From Turbatrix aceti (taxonomy: Eukaryota; Nematoda; Chromadorea; Rhabditida; Panagrolaimidae), in NCBI GenBank assembly GCA_963969345.1, contig OZ017770.1:8131246-8195245 (forward strand): a stretch of DNA of 64,000 nucleotides, written 5' to 3'. Position numbers and translations under genes: made by a program. Of this stretch, positions 38,914 through 51,322 are shown in pieces. The first letter of the stretch is position 1. Every line of letters begins with the position of its first letter. Below the pieces are notes generated by a model. It did not search any database. It worked only from the letters and a program-made list of their open reading frames with translations, and was not told the DNA's origin.

Positions 38914-41900
38914 CTAGTAGGCTTCAACGGCGAATGGCGGAGCACCGCCGGTCGGGGGAGCGCCGGTTGGAAAAGTGCCGCTGCCGGCCCCTTCGCCGCA
39001 AACAGGTCGGTTGAAGCAGGCAATGTCCTGGATGAAATTGGAAATAAGCTGCGCACTCTGGGGTCCTTCTCCGGTGTAGGAGCAGAATTCGCCGCCAAGC
39101 ACGGAAAGCAGGTTAGGCTGAGGGATGTTATGGCCAACGCTGATGAATCCGAAGAAACCGCCGCGTTTGAGGGCATTAATCGTGTTCAGAGCATCGCCTC
39201 CGGTAATATTGACGTTCTGCGTGAGGTAGACAATGAGATGACGTACGTGAGAGTCTGTACGGTAGCCAGAGGAAGCCGACAAGTGTTCCAAAACTGCCAA
39301 ATTCAATCCTCCTTCCAGGTTTTGACCGTTGGAACTATCCGTCGTCAAACTACTGAAAACTTGGGTGGCCGTTTTGCCGTCAGAATCGATGAGCTGTCCT
39401 CCGAGCGTCGCGTTGTAATTGATAACAATCGGGCTGATTCTTGTATAGTTGGCGTTCAACGTGAAAGGTGAAAATGTGGTCGCCAGAATGTTCTTAAGTG
39501 AGTTGAAATCGGATCCTTGACTTCCGTCGATAATTGCAACAATGTCAAAGACTCTGTCGTGCAGATCGCATGTCGGGGGTGTCGCTAAAAAAGGAAATGC
39601 ATGTTTTATGCCTGCAGAAAAATTTTATATAGAAACTTACGGGGGCGGGGAGGCCTGTCAGCAAGGCAGTGAAGTGTTTGCACACGCTGGAAGTTGAATC
39701 CGCGATTGTCAATACCGTAAATGACGAGAACGTAAATGCCCAAGTTTGAGCAGCTGAACGAATCCACAGAGTAGTATTCGTAAGAGCATCGTTCGCTACG
39801 ACGCTTCACTTCAGATGTGAACACATGCGGCCGTTCACCGCCAACACCTCCGGTCGAATAGAGCTGGACGTAGTTGATGGTTCCTCCATGGAGGTTGTTG
39901 GCATGGATGATGACTGTGTTTGTGAGAGTCGGATCGGCGATAGCAGCCCAGTGAGCGTCGTCGTTGGTTGCTCCATGGTAAACGTCGTTGGCGAGAACGT
40001 AGCCGTCGAAGACCTCAATTGTCGAGAAGGCGTGGATGTTGATCAGACAGAAGCCGTGGTGGTTGCTCGTTGCGGCGATGATACGGTATGTACCGGGCTT
40101 TTGATACGTCTACAAAATATGTATTGCTGTACAATTTGTAAAAAATATAAACTCTTACGTTAATAACACCGATGTAGTTAAACTGACTGGTAATGGCATT
40201 GGGTGGAACGGCAACGGTGTTGTTCTGTGGATCGAGAATCGTGAATACCGGTGAGCCACCGCTGAATGTCAGCAGAAGAGCCGCAGTATCAGAATCAATG
40301 CTGACGACAAGGTCAACGTGATTGCAGCTGCGAGACGCGACACCGTCTATGAGATTCGACTGGTACTGACGAGGCAGAAGAAGGGGAATTGCGTTGTAGA
40401 CAATATCTCGACTGAATCCAGCAACAAACTCTCCTCCACTGTTTTCGGCTAGAGAACCCAGAATTCTGTTGGAATAATCGGTCCATGGCAAACCGCAGGG
40501 CTGAGTAACGTCAGGCACGAATACACTGATCTTAGCCCTGGTTCGCTGGATCTGATTGATAATTTGAGATTCGAGACCGGTGTCTTCGACTGAAGACTGC
40601 GTCAGAATGTAAACCACTGAGTTTGGAGACTGGAAAGCCGGGTTGGTGAGTGTCTCGAACAACGCGCCGAGAATAGGTCGAGGGCAGTTGTCACCGGTGG
40701 GGCAGACTTGGTTGGGGCAGGCAAACAGCGTGATGTTATTCAGAGCAGCGACGATGTCGTCGATGTTTGAAGACTCCACGGTCGGGTACCAAGATTGATA
40801 GTTGTTGACTAAAAATTATAAAATCACAATTAAAAAAAACATTTTTTTTAAACGTTTGTTTTTAACGTGTTTTTTTAACGTTTTAAAACATTTTTTAACG
40901 TTAAAAAAACATACAGCTGTCGAAGGGCACCAGGATGTAGTTGGTGAACCAGTTGGGATTCGCCTGGTTGGTAGCGTTTTGAACAATGCCCTTGAAGTTG
41001 TACCTGAACTGAGCAATGGCCGGGCCCATGTTGTAAGATGTCTCGATGAGAATGGCGAGAGTCTTTCCAGTGTCGTTGAAGTTCGCAGCGCGTGGAGGAA
41101 CGCAGTTAAAGTGTTCACAGAATTCGCCGCCTGTTTCTTCCGTGCACCTGCATTCGCCGTTGGGCTCAAGAGTGCCGTCGTTCTGGCAGACTCTGTTCTG
41201 GCAACGGCTGCCTTCAAAGAATGGCGGGCAGATGCATTGTCCGTTGTAGAGGTAACCGCCGTTCAGGCAGCTCAGAGTGTTGGAGCAGTAAGGCGTGACG
41301 ATACGTTCAAAGATTCGTCCGAATTGATCGATACCCGAGAATCTGATCGGCATCTCGGAGATGACAGCGCTACCGCCGGCAGCCGGACAGGTAAAGTTCT
41401 GAGAAACACTGGTGTACGCACAGTGGGTTCTTCGCTGGAGAGTTACCGCACCGATGAAGTTTGCATCGTGGTAAAGGTAAGCGTAGTTCAAGTTTCCAAC
41501 GGTAGGATCACCGTTTTGGCCTGACTCGTAGATTCCAGTGACGGTAGCAACAATTCTGTTCGTGTTTGTTTGGAGGTTGGCGTAAGTAGCCGGTTCATCG
41601 GAGTGAATGTCAGTTACGAAACCGTAAATGACCTGGATTTCAGACTGAATGCGCACTCTCAGCGTGCAGACCGAGCCATCACCGGTGAGTTGAACCTTCC
41701 ACAGACCGCCTGGCAGAATGTTTTGGTCTGCCTGAGGCTCACTGCCGAGGCCGTAGCGATGCTTCTGGCAGACAGCAGCGTTCGTCGAGTTGCATTGCGC
41801 GACAAACCACCGATTTCCGATACCAGATGAAGCGGGTTTGTTGACGACGCAGTTGCCAGCAGAGAGATCATTGAGGTTGACCGAAGAATCCCAGTTTGTG

Positions 41901-44900
41901 TAACCTTGAAGAGTGAAGTTGAAATTCGCTCCAGGAGGTTCTTCCCAGGCAAAGGTGGTTGAGTTTCCAACACGCGTAAGACCGATCCAGATCGCGTTGT
42001 TGCCAGCGAATTGGTCAACAGAAGCTTGTGTGTCGTTGCCGAAGATGTGAATCAGATGGGCTCCATGGTTGTGGCTGCACTCAAAAGCTACCTGTTGATA
42101 GTTGCCTCCGGTCTGATTTGCATGGTAGCAATAGACGCCATTGGGGTGTCCAAGCTGGATCGCACGCTAAAAAAAAAACATCCCTCAATTCGAGCTTTAG
42201 TTATGATAAAACTCACGGATGACGTATTGAATGACTTGCGTGTACACATCTTGCTCAATCGGAGTGGCATATAGCGTTGCCGAGCTGTTATCCGGTGGGG
42301 TCACCTGGATGGTGACACCTGTACCGTACGTGTGAATGGAGAATGATTGAGACCAGGAATCAACGGGAACGTATCTCGTAATATTACAAGTCTCGCTGTG
42401 ACCACCTGAGATTTCACCTGTCTGGTAGAATGTCGGAATGATACTGAGCAGCTAAAAAATAAGAAAAATAAAATATTATGTCAATCATAAAACCTACATG
42501 TCCAGGACGCGTGGTGTAATACACATCACCTCCCGTGTAACCAGCCAAAGCGATGTGACGATCCGTGAAGTGCACCGTGTTGTTTGTCGATCCGCAAAGG
42601 GTGTCGCCTGTCGAAACCAGGTGAATTTGGATTTTGAGGTCCTGAGCATTCATAGTTTCCAGAAGGTAGTCAATATTCGAATCGTTGGATTCCGAATTGG
42701 TAAAAACAAAAATGAAGCTGTCAGGAACAGAGTACCGGATGGCATCGGTGATAGCCGTGTCCATGCGACCCAAGCATGCAGTAGATGCGTTAGGAGAGGT
42801 CGAAAGATTGTAAGCAAGCTCCACAGCTTCGACGAAGCTGAACGCATCCCCACGAGATCGAATGTGGTGAACATGGACGTCGTCGTAGGCAATGACGCTG
42901 AATTCAGTGATGAAGAAGTTGTGCGTGGTGAAAAGATCCCGGACAAGACGACGAGTGTACTGCGCGATGTGTTGAAGTGAACTAGCCATGGCAGCGCGAG
43001 TGTTGAGAACAAACACCAAAGAACGATGCGTGAAGCCAAATGAAATACCGGTAGCAGGGTTGGTACACGAGACTTCCTCGCAGAATCGACCGCCTGTGCC
43101 AGGTGGACATTCGCAGAACGGTCCACGGGGAATACCGTTGTTGTGGCAGTTGATATCTTGGCAGAATTGTCCACCCCAGTTCTGAGGACAGAGACAAGTT
43201 TGGTGGGTCTGATTGAATGGATTTGGCACACCACCGTTTTGGCAAGTTCCGGGAGGAGATTCAGTTGGCTGTTCGTAGGCGCAGTAGGCAATAGCAGTTC
43301 GCTGAATGGTGAAGCCAAGGGCATCGTCGGCGAAGACAACAGCGTACAGGTGTTCGTGAGGCTGGTTGCAGGTGAAAGCGCCGAAGTAGAGGTGGAAGTT
43401 GCACATATCACGGTACGTTCCACTGGAGTAGTAAACCGGCTCGAGGGCGCCAGAACCGTTGACACGGTTGATCTGGACTTCGGCAAACAGCCTGAAGGGA
43501 TCCTCGACACGGTCAATGAGACCGTTGAGCGTGGCAATGATGTTGGACGCAAAGTTGTAGATTGGCTCCGTGAAGATGATATCAGACTGCAGCGAATCAC
43601 TGACACCGATGAACAGATCGTAGTCTGATTCGATGTAGATGCGATAGCTGCACGGCGCGGTGGCGCTCGTTCGCGAGCTGAGCAGGAAGAGGAACTCTCC
43701 GGGGCGCACGTGCCTGGCATCCAGGGTCCAGAGATAGTTGTTGTTGCTCTGTTCGACGACATCGAGGAACGTCGTTTGGTTGCCGTCGGGAGAAAGCAGC
43801 GAGAGGATGAGGTCTTGACCGGTAGCAAGCACGGCGATGTTTCGGGTTGTGCTGTCGGCAAAGAAGGAGCCGTAGTTGTTCATCGAGCACTGGAAGAGAT
43901 CCTGGCTGAAGACCAGCTGGCGGTGGTGGGTGACGTAACGCATCGTGTATTGCAAAGTCTAAATATGAGTTGTCAAAAAATGCAGGCAGGTAAAAAAGTT
44001 TATTCTCACGCTTGGAATGTCATTTTGAGAAACGTTGAGAAGCAGACCACCAGTATTCTGCGCGAGAAGGTACAAAGCCCGGAATCCAGGTTGCATAAAG
44101 CTGTGCGAGCACGAGCTGCTCAGATTGGGAACGTACAGAACAAAAACCTAAAAAAAAGAACTACATTGTAAATTCGGCTCTGATTTTTTATACTCACTGG
44201 AGACTTTGTAAACGTGTTTCTGTGGACAATAGTCAGGTAATCCGCACCATCGTCGGCGGGAACATCCGTGATGAGGAAGATGGGCGACTTTGCAATGACT
44301 GGCTCGTTGAACACATCACTGACAGCCTCGATGGCATCGTCACTGCAGCCAGCTGCGTTGATCTGGCTGTTGGCAAGGTTTTGGACAGCGTTGATCAGTT
44401 GAGCAGAAGACGTGAAGACGTCCCATGTAGATGCTATAAAAAAATTCATAGTAACTTTTCTATCCATGATAATACTCACCATTGTTGCCGTAGGTGACCA
44501 AGATAAAGTTGTCGTAAATGTTATCTCCGTTGGCAATGTGGTAGTAGATTTGATTCGAAATAGCCTGCGCGATTAAATTTGACTGGCTTACAAGGAAAGC
44601 ACTTGCGCGGTAGACGATGGCAAGAGTCTTTTTGTCAGTGTTGAAGTCGGTATGGACGACGTCTGTACAGAAGACATGCTGACAGAAATCGCCGGTATAT
44701 CCAGCAGCACAATCACAGCCGCCGAATTGATTTTCGTTACCGCCGTTCATGCAGACACGCTCCGAGCAATCATTGCCCAAGAAGAATTCACCGCAGTAGC
44801 AGAAGGGAGGCTGGGATGTATTGACCAGGGTTCCCCCATTGAGGCAGCTGTCAGGAGGCGGCGTGAAAGGTGCTTCAGTTGTTGGCGGCACTGGACGGTC

Positions 44901-46117
44901 TGAAAAATGCCAATTGAAATACCCAAATGTAAAATTATATTTTCTAGAACTTACTGATGCAGTAGAACTGAAGTGTGCGACGGAATCGAGCGCCAGTCTG
45001 GTCAGTACCCTCGGCAAGAAGTTGGTAGATGCTTCCTCCAACATTGCAGGTGTATGTGCCTGCAAAGTATTCGTAGTGGCACCCGTAGCGAGGGGCCAGG
45101 GACGAGACGTATTCGTGCCTGTCGTCGTGGTTCACTCGAACAAACACAGCTCCAAGGCCTAAAAAAATATTTTTGCTTACAATCAGTTTGACGAAAAAAT
45201 TTTACCTCCAGGGTTTGTAATGTTGTTAGCGTGAGCGACAATGTATGCAGGTTGTCCACTGTAAGCAACGGCTTCGTTGACGAAATCTGAGAATGGCGTT
45301 TCGACGAAACCTGCGTGGAGAGAGAGGAACGACTCAGACTAAAAAAAACAAGGAAAAAAAGTTTTCGCGATTGCATTTACAATATTTTTTGACTCACATA
45401 GACAGTGACATAACAGGTAGGGCTGTTCGAGTTGTCAAGTTGAATCGACACGGTGTAGAGACCCGATTGAGGATGCTCGACAATGACTTCCGAGATGGTG
45501 GACGTGAGGTAGCCAGTTGTGGGCACAATGTTGTCTAAAATTTTTTTTTATCAAGAATTTCCAGAAAATCAGAAACTTACTGAATTGATCAAGAAGTGTG
45601 ATGTTTGGACTTCCGGTTGACACGCTGACCGTAACGGCGAGGCGCTGAGAGAATGCTTCGAGCGGGAAGGTGTACGGCTCGGCACAGCCGCCTCGCAGAT
45701 CGACACGATCGATGAGCTGATCTGTCAGACTGCCAGGTCGGGTGAACGGTGGCTCGTTGTGGCAGATTGCTGAAAGCGTTATCAGTGAAAAAAAAATAAA
45801 AGGCGTCGCATAAAACTTACGCGTCTGACAGTAAACCCCAGTCCATCCAGGTTGGCAGGTGATAGCCCATCCAAAAGCCGCGTAGATGGCTCGCTTGGCA
45901 CGAGCGTGATACGAGTCTTCCGGATTGTCGGCCTGGATCTCGATGCCCGGTGTTCCGGCCGGGAAGAAGCTCTTGAATGCTGTAAACAGAAAAAAATAGG
46001 TTGTGAGGGCAAAATTTTTGGAAACTTACCAACTGGCCATTTTAGGTCAACGTAGGAAGCCTGTGCCGCCGCGGCGCAGAGCGCCAGCAGGCAGCAGTAT
46101 ACAATCGCTTTCCGCAT
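38914..46117 (-). CDS. irg-7: Secreted VWA/EGF/C-type-lectin protein, IRG-7-like
   Basis: Fifteen exons: 46117-46030, 45979-45821, 45769-45581, 45534-45398, 45338-45206, 45158-44955, 44899-44480, 44433-44198, 44147-44010, 43958-42498, 42451-42224, 42166-40915, 40808-40159, 40109-39641, 39584-38914; about 2144 aa. The signal peptide (CCLLALCAAAAQA) has no transmembrane helix after it. The body repeats a module: Cys-containing beta domain, two EGF-like domains ('CLNGG...C.C...G.FC'), then a VWA-like domain. It occurs three times, plus a fourth without EGFs that ends in a VWA with 'IIDGSQGS'. Most MIDAS sites are degenerate. A C-type-lectin-like domain lies at about 42165-41790. This order matches nematode secreted intestinal proteins such as C. 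elegans IRG-7 (F40F4.6), linked to pathogen response. Oddity: exon 11 can be joined in frame only with a GTCATC donor; the stronger GTGAG 5 nt downstream breaks the frame. Confidence 0.82.
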
Positions 46118-46746
46118 AGCTCGAAAGCGACCGATACGTGCAGCAACTTGTAATGCGGAATGTAGAAGGTTGATTCAAAGGCTCCGTCTCGCCATTGAGG
46201 TAATCTAATTTAATTGTCCCAAGCATTATTTGCACGATAACGCCTAATATTAACGGAACTATCTGCTTATCACCGAATTTGTCTTGCATCATTGGAGAAG
46301 TGTCGGTAGCTTTGCTGTGTACTAAGTCCATTAGCCTAACAGGCTTTTATGGGCCAATCAGGAAAATCAGAAAAGCACACAGATTGGGTGCAGTCTTACG
46401 GCAATCAAAAGACATATCAGGAACGTTGTGATTTGTGATTCACTGCAGCATGTCAGGGAAAACTATATTTTGCATCTTGTTGTGGAAGTTGCGATTAATC
46501 GTATCCCCATTTTTTTCCGCAAACAGAAAAAAATGAAAGATTCAAACGGAAAAACGCTGCTCCACAAAAAACATGCCCTCTGTTGGTTTTCTAGGGATTA
46601 TAATTTTTACTTTCAAAGGAGAAGTCATCAAACTGGTTTGAACTTGGGCGGTAAGATAACAGCGATGCGAGGTCAGTGTTTGAAAACTTGATCGCGGATG
46701 GGATATACGTGATTGCAAGCCTTTTTGATGGTCAATGTCGGGAAAG
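46118..46746. other. Intergenic region, divergent promoters
   Basis: Spacer between the divergent IRG-7-like (-) and MIG-18-like (+) genes. Both encode secreted products, so shared control is possible but not shown. No gene was seen. Confidence 0.4.
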
Positions 46747-47794
46747 ATGATGCTGCGATGGTCGTTAATTGTTTTGTCGCTTCATGTTCTTCAAATCAAC
46801 GGACAAAATAATTTTACTGGTTTGATGATTTTAGAATAAATCTTTCAATGTATAATTATGAGTAAACATTGTTTTTAGACTCAGCAGAGGTTCAATGCGA
46901 TTGTCGTGATTGGTACGGATACTGCAAGAAGCAGAGCGAGACTTGGCTGGATGATGAGACCTGGTTTTACGCCTGTGACAACAATAAAAAGTTGATCCTG
47001 AAATATATTTTTGTTTTTTGAAAATTATTTTTTTAGTCTGCCAGCAACTTTTACTGGCTGCAAAGGCCCGGCTGATAGCGGATTGATCCTGCCGGGGGAA
47101 AACAAGACTATTAACGGCTTCTGGCATAGCTGCGACGTCAATATTTACCGATTCCGCTACGAGCAAGGTTTAAAAATGATTTTTAAATAAATCAAAATTT
47201 TATAAAAATTTTCAGAACCCCGATGCATTGTCAACGGCTCAGCTCATCACGTCGGGGAGGAATTTCGTGACGGTTACTTCCAATGGCTCTGCTTGGAAAC
47301 CGGTCGATGGATTACAGGTATTTTTTGAGTTCACGCCGAACAAAAAAATTGGCCAGTACCAAAGTACGTATATCCGATTCAGGTTGTTACTACAAAAACG
47401 AGACAGAGCATTGGAATTTGATCAAAATTGGTGAAAAGGCATACAACGGATTAGTCCAGCATGATTGCGACCGCTATAAAGAAAATCCGGGTCGAGTGCA
47501 GTACGTAGCTTCGGTGAGTGACACAAAGGAACTCCGGTTAAGTGGATTGACATCCAAAAAAGCACAAAATCGCGGAAATATTTATGTATTGTTTTTTTAT
47601 AGATCCGAAACGATATCCCTCACAAAAGCCCGACGAACAAAGGAAAAAATCAAAATTTGCCGGATTTTGTTGACAATAGAATCAAAGAAGAACCCATTCT
47701 CTGGACGCACGACAACGCTGTATTATTTATTGAAAGCAAAGAACATTTTAATCTCAAAATTCGTTACCTTCCTGCTAGCTGGACACGTCAGTGA
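46747..47794 (+). CDS. Secreted Cys-rich protein with a MIG-18-like fibronectin type I domain
   Basis: Six exons: 46747-46819, 46879-46990, 47037-47167, 47216-47317, 47365-47513, 47603-47794; 252 aa. The signal peptide 'LRWSLIVLSLHVLQING' is followed by Cys-rich extracellular segments. The block 'CIVNGSAHHVGEEF' then 'GYFQWLCLETGRW' and 'SGCYYKN' matches the nematode family of abnormal-cell-migration-18-like fibronectin type I repeats (CxxNGxxxxxGExFxDxxFxxxC). An earlier 'CDCRDWYGYC' region and a 'FTGC...ENKTINGFWHSCD' region are Cys-paired and may form further repeats. No membrane segment was seen. It is predicted to be an extracellular-matrix protein. The fifth exon uses a slightly poor acceptor (ccaaag). 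Exact orthology is not assigned. Confidence 0.75.
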
Positions 47795-48593
47795 TCCATC
47801 CGGATGGACTCTGCGTGTGTTTTTTATAAATTATTTTTTTTTCTTTTTCTGTTCGTTTCTCATTGACATATTGCTATTTCTCAAAATATTTTTTTATTTC
47901 CGATTACGCATTTTTGCCACAAAGAAGAATTTTTTTCAAAGCATTGTGTCGATAAAGAATAAAAATTTAAAACAAATCTTGGACAGATACAGGCGCAAAT
48001 GTTGATATTACACGACACTTTTTGACGTGAAATGCTGCACAAAAGCTTTTTGCTTTTCACTTTTTCCCATTGTAAAGTAAAATCTGACGTTTTAAAAACG
48101 ATAGCTGCCTCATCATGTGCTTATGACCTTAATTACAATTTTAATTGGGAGCCCAATGCTTTACAGACGCGCAGGAAGCAGATTGTTTGAGGGATGGATA
48201 ATCGAGCACGACGCTCGTAAACAATGCGAAACGTGGCAGCGGCGGGCAGAAAGGAAGGCATTGGAGATTTTTGCAGGGAGGTACTATTTTACCTACCGCT
48301 TTTGGTGCTGACAAAGAGAACCAAATAAATACTTTTAAAGTGCGCGCCCCCTGCCTGGCTTGCTCTGAATATTCTTTTTTTCTAGTTCGTTATTTTTCTT
48401 ATTATCTGTTTTAGCCTGCTTTTTTTGGTTGTTTTTGCTATGTTGTATATCACTATCACCGCCTACATTCACGGCTACACCGGAGGTCACCACGCATCTT
48501 TTAAGGACCCACAGAACTCGGACAAATGATAGCAGAATTTTTTGTCAAACCCATCTTGTGATTTTGTGTTTTGTCCTGCAGATTGATTGCATC
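47795..48593. other. Intergenic region
   Basis: AT-rich spacer between two plus-strand genes. No gene or repeat family was recognised. A possible spliced-leader acceptor (tgtcctgcag) lies at 48572-48581, just before the SLC26 start. Confidence 0.45.
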
Positions 48594-51188
48594 ATGAATC
48601 AGGCAAGTAACACTTTCTTTTTTTTCAAGCTTGCTCGTTTTTTTTCTCTCTTTTATTCATTCAACGCAGCATTTTTTTTCTTTCTTGCAGGCTGCGTTCG
48701 AAGAGGAATACCAACATGTACTGACCAACCGCAGACAAGACGACGAGGACAAACAGGCTACTACAGCGGCGAGCAGGCCTTTGCTACGCTCTGTTCTCTG
48801 GTCAAAAATTTTGGCCTCTCTGCCCATTCTCGCATGGCTACCAAAATACAGCCTCAAGAATGACCTCTATCCGGATGCTATTGCTGGCATCACCGTTGGC
48901 ATCATGGCAGTTCCTCAGGGTTTGCTATTTTTAAACTTTCAAAAAAATTTTAAAAAATGTGTGGGCTTTCAGGCATGGCTTACGCGAGTCTCGCCGGCAT
49001 TCCTCCAATTTACGGGCTCTATTCCTCGTTCTTTGCCCCCTTTTTTTACTTTTTTCTTGGAACTTCAAAGCACGTTGCCATCGGTAAGAAAAAAAAATTA
49101 TTTTAAGACGTAATTTTTTGGCTGCAGGCGTTTTTGCGGTGGTAAGCATGATGGTCAACAATTTGATACTCAATTTCCGTGAAATGCATCCGGATGTATC
49201 CTGGCCTCTACAAAATCATTCGGTATCGGTTGAAAACGGCGATCCAGAAGTTTTTTCGGGCTTTTCTTTTGAAGTTGATTCAATCACACTCATCAGCTCA
49301 CTCACGTTTACCGTAGCTTTGATACAGGTAAATATATAATTTTTGCAGTGACTTTTAACAAAATAATTGTCTCGATTTTAGATTGGCATGGGTATCATGC
49401 GACTGTCATTTCTGACAACCTACATGAGTGATCAACTTGTTTCGGGTTACATGGCTGGATCTGCGTGTCACGTTTTTGTTGCGCAGCTTAGCAAAGTCAC
49501 GGGAGTCAGTCTGCCTCATTATAGCGGGTTTTTCATGCTTCAAAAGGTTTGTTTGTTATCCTTTTTATTGCGTTGTAATTTTTTTTCAGATGATATTCGA
49601 TTTTTTCAAATCTCTACCCCGAGCGAACCTTCCGACAGTGATTTTGTCTATCATCGGATTGACTTTTCTCTCTTTTACCCGTCAATTTGTGGCCCCGCTC
49701 GTTGCAAAACGTTGCCGTGTTCCCGTGCCTTTCGAATTGATTCTCGTCATCATTGTAACCATTTTTTCGTCTATCTACGATTTCAAGCATGACTTGAAGA
49801 TCAAAATCGTCGACCACATTACTCGAGGGTTTGTTAAGCTAACATTTAACAGCTGGACTTACAGTATTTTTTTTCAGGATCCCAGGTCCTCGATTGCCAG
49901 AAGTACGAATAATTCCATACATCTGGGTAGATGCAGTTTCTATTGCCATCATTTGTTACCTATTTCTGATTTCCATGGCCAAACTTTACGCCAAGAAGCA
50001 CAAGTACAAGATCGACCCAAATCAGGAGCTTTTTGCTCTGGGTTTTTCGAGCCTTTTTAGCTCTTTTTTTCCGACGTATCCCACGGGTGCTTCTCTCTCC
50101 CGTTCTTCTGTTTGTGAGATGTCAGGTGCCAGATCACAGGTCTACGTTCTGTTTACCACTTCTCTTCTACTTGTTGTCATTCTCTGGCTTGGGCCATTTC
50201 TGGAACCACTTCCAATGGTTAGTTTTGTTTTTGTGACTGATCAACGATTTTTTTGCTTGTAGTGCATCCTGGCCTGCATTGTCATCGTGAGTCTCAAGAA
50301 TCTATTTTTGCACTTTAGAGAGCTGCCACGTCTCTGGCGTGTTTCAAAGCATGATTTTGTGAGTTTTTTTTGCCATGGACGCACGCACGCGGAAGCAGAT
50401 GCCTGGTTAGAGGGGCTTAACGCTGATCACCGTCCAAGTGTGATAAGAAAAACCGATTATTTGAAGGCATTGTTGACGGTTTGGCGGGGGTGCGGGTTGA
50501 AGTTGTAGAGGATTAAGTGGGGGTGCTGCAGGTGCTTGCTTCTTGTTGCATTATTTTTTCTTATCATAAATATTTTTTGTAGCTGATTTGGATCGTAAGC
50601 TGCGTGTCAACCTTCCTCTCCGATCCGACCATTGGTATCTTGGTTTCCTTTGCCTTTGCAATGTTTACGGTATCTATAAGAATGCAATGGCCTTTGATCG
50701 AGCAACTCTATGCTGACAGTCATCGGCGGGTTTTCAAGACCAGGTCCGTGTACACCGGACTGACGCCAGTCAACGATCGAGTGACGATTCTCAAGTTTGG
50801 TGGACCCATGTTTTTCTTCAATTCTGAAGTCTTTACGGAGCAGATCGCTCAACTCATCGACAACGATTCCCTGCTCCAGATTGCAACCGAAAAATCCGCG
50901 CTGGCCGCGAATGAGAAAGATCCCAGCGTGCAGATGAACGATATCGCGTCCAAGCAGCGGTTACTGATCATCGACGCTTCGGCCATCTCGTGCATCGACA
51001 CAATGGGCGTCGAAGCACTTTGCAGTGCCTACCGTCAGGCCGAAGCCACAGGGTATTTCTTCGTTTTAGCAGACGTGAATGAATACGTGTTACATGCTCT
51101 CAGACAACCTGAGTTCCGAAAAATCTTGCCATACGATCACATATATCCTTCCGTGTTGGAAGCCCTGATAGCTCATAAATGTATTTAG
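48594..51188 (+). CDS. sulp: SLC26-family sulfate/anion transporter with STAS domain
   Basis: Nine exons: 48594-48602, 48691-48919, 48973-49083, 49128-49327, 49382-49546, 49590-49828, 49878-50217, 50263-50358, 50583-51188; 664 aa. It is a multipass membrane exchanger of sulfate, bicarbonate, chloride or other anions. The SulP signature '[19 protein letters not shown]' is followed by '[12 protein letters not shown]', then 'VSGYMAGSA', and the '[22 protein letters not shown]' region typical of SLC26. The C-terminal STAS domain (aa about 495-664) contains '[20 protein letters not shown]'. The first exon is only 'MNQ' and its intron uses a GC donor (GCAAGT at 48603), because the GT alternative shifts the frame. 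Nematodes have several sulp genes; which one this is cannot be said. The substrate is unknown. Confidence 0.93.
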
Positions 51189-51322
51189 CATCCTGCATTT
51201 TTACATATCCCGAGATATGTGTTACAAGTGCAACATTATTGCGAGCTTTGTAAAGTTTTATGAATTTGTTACTCAACAATAAAAACAACAAAGATTAAAA
51301 AGAAAAAAACGGGCGCTATTAA

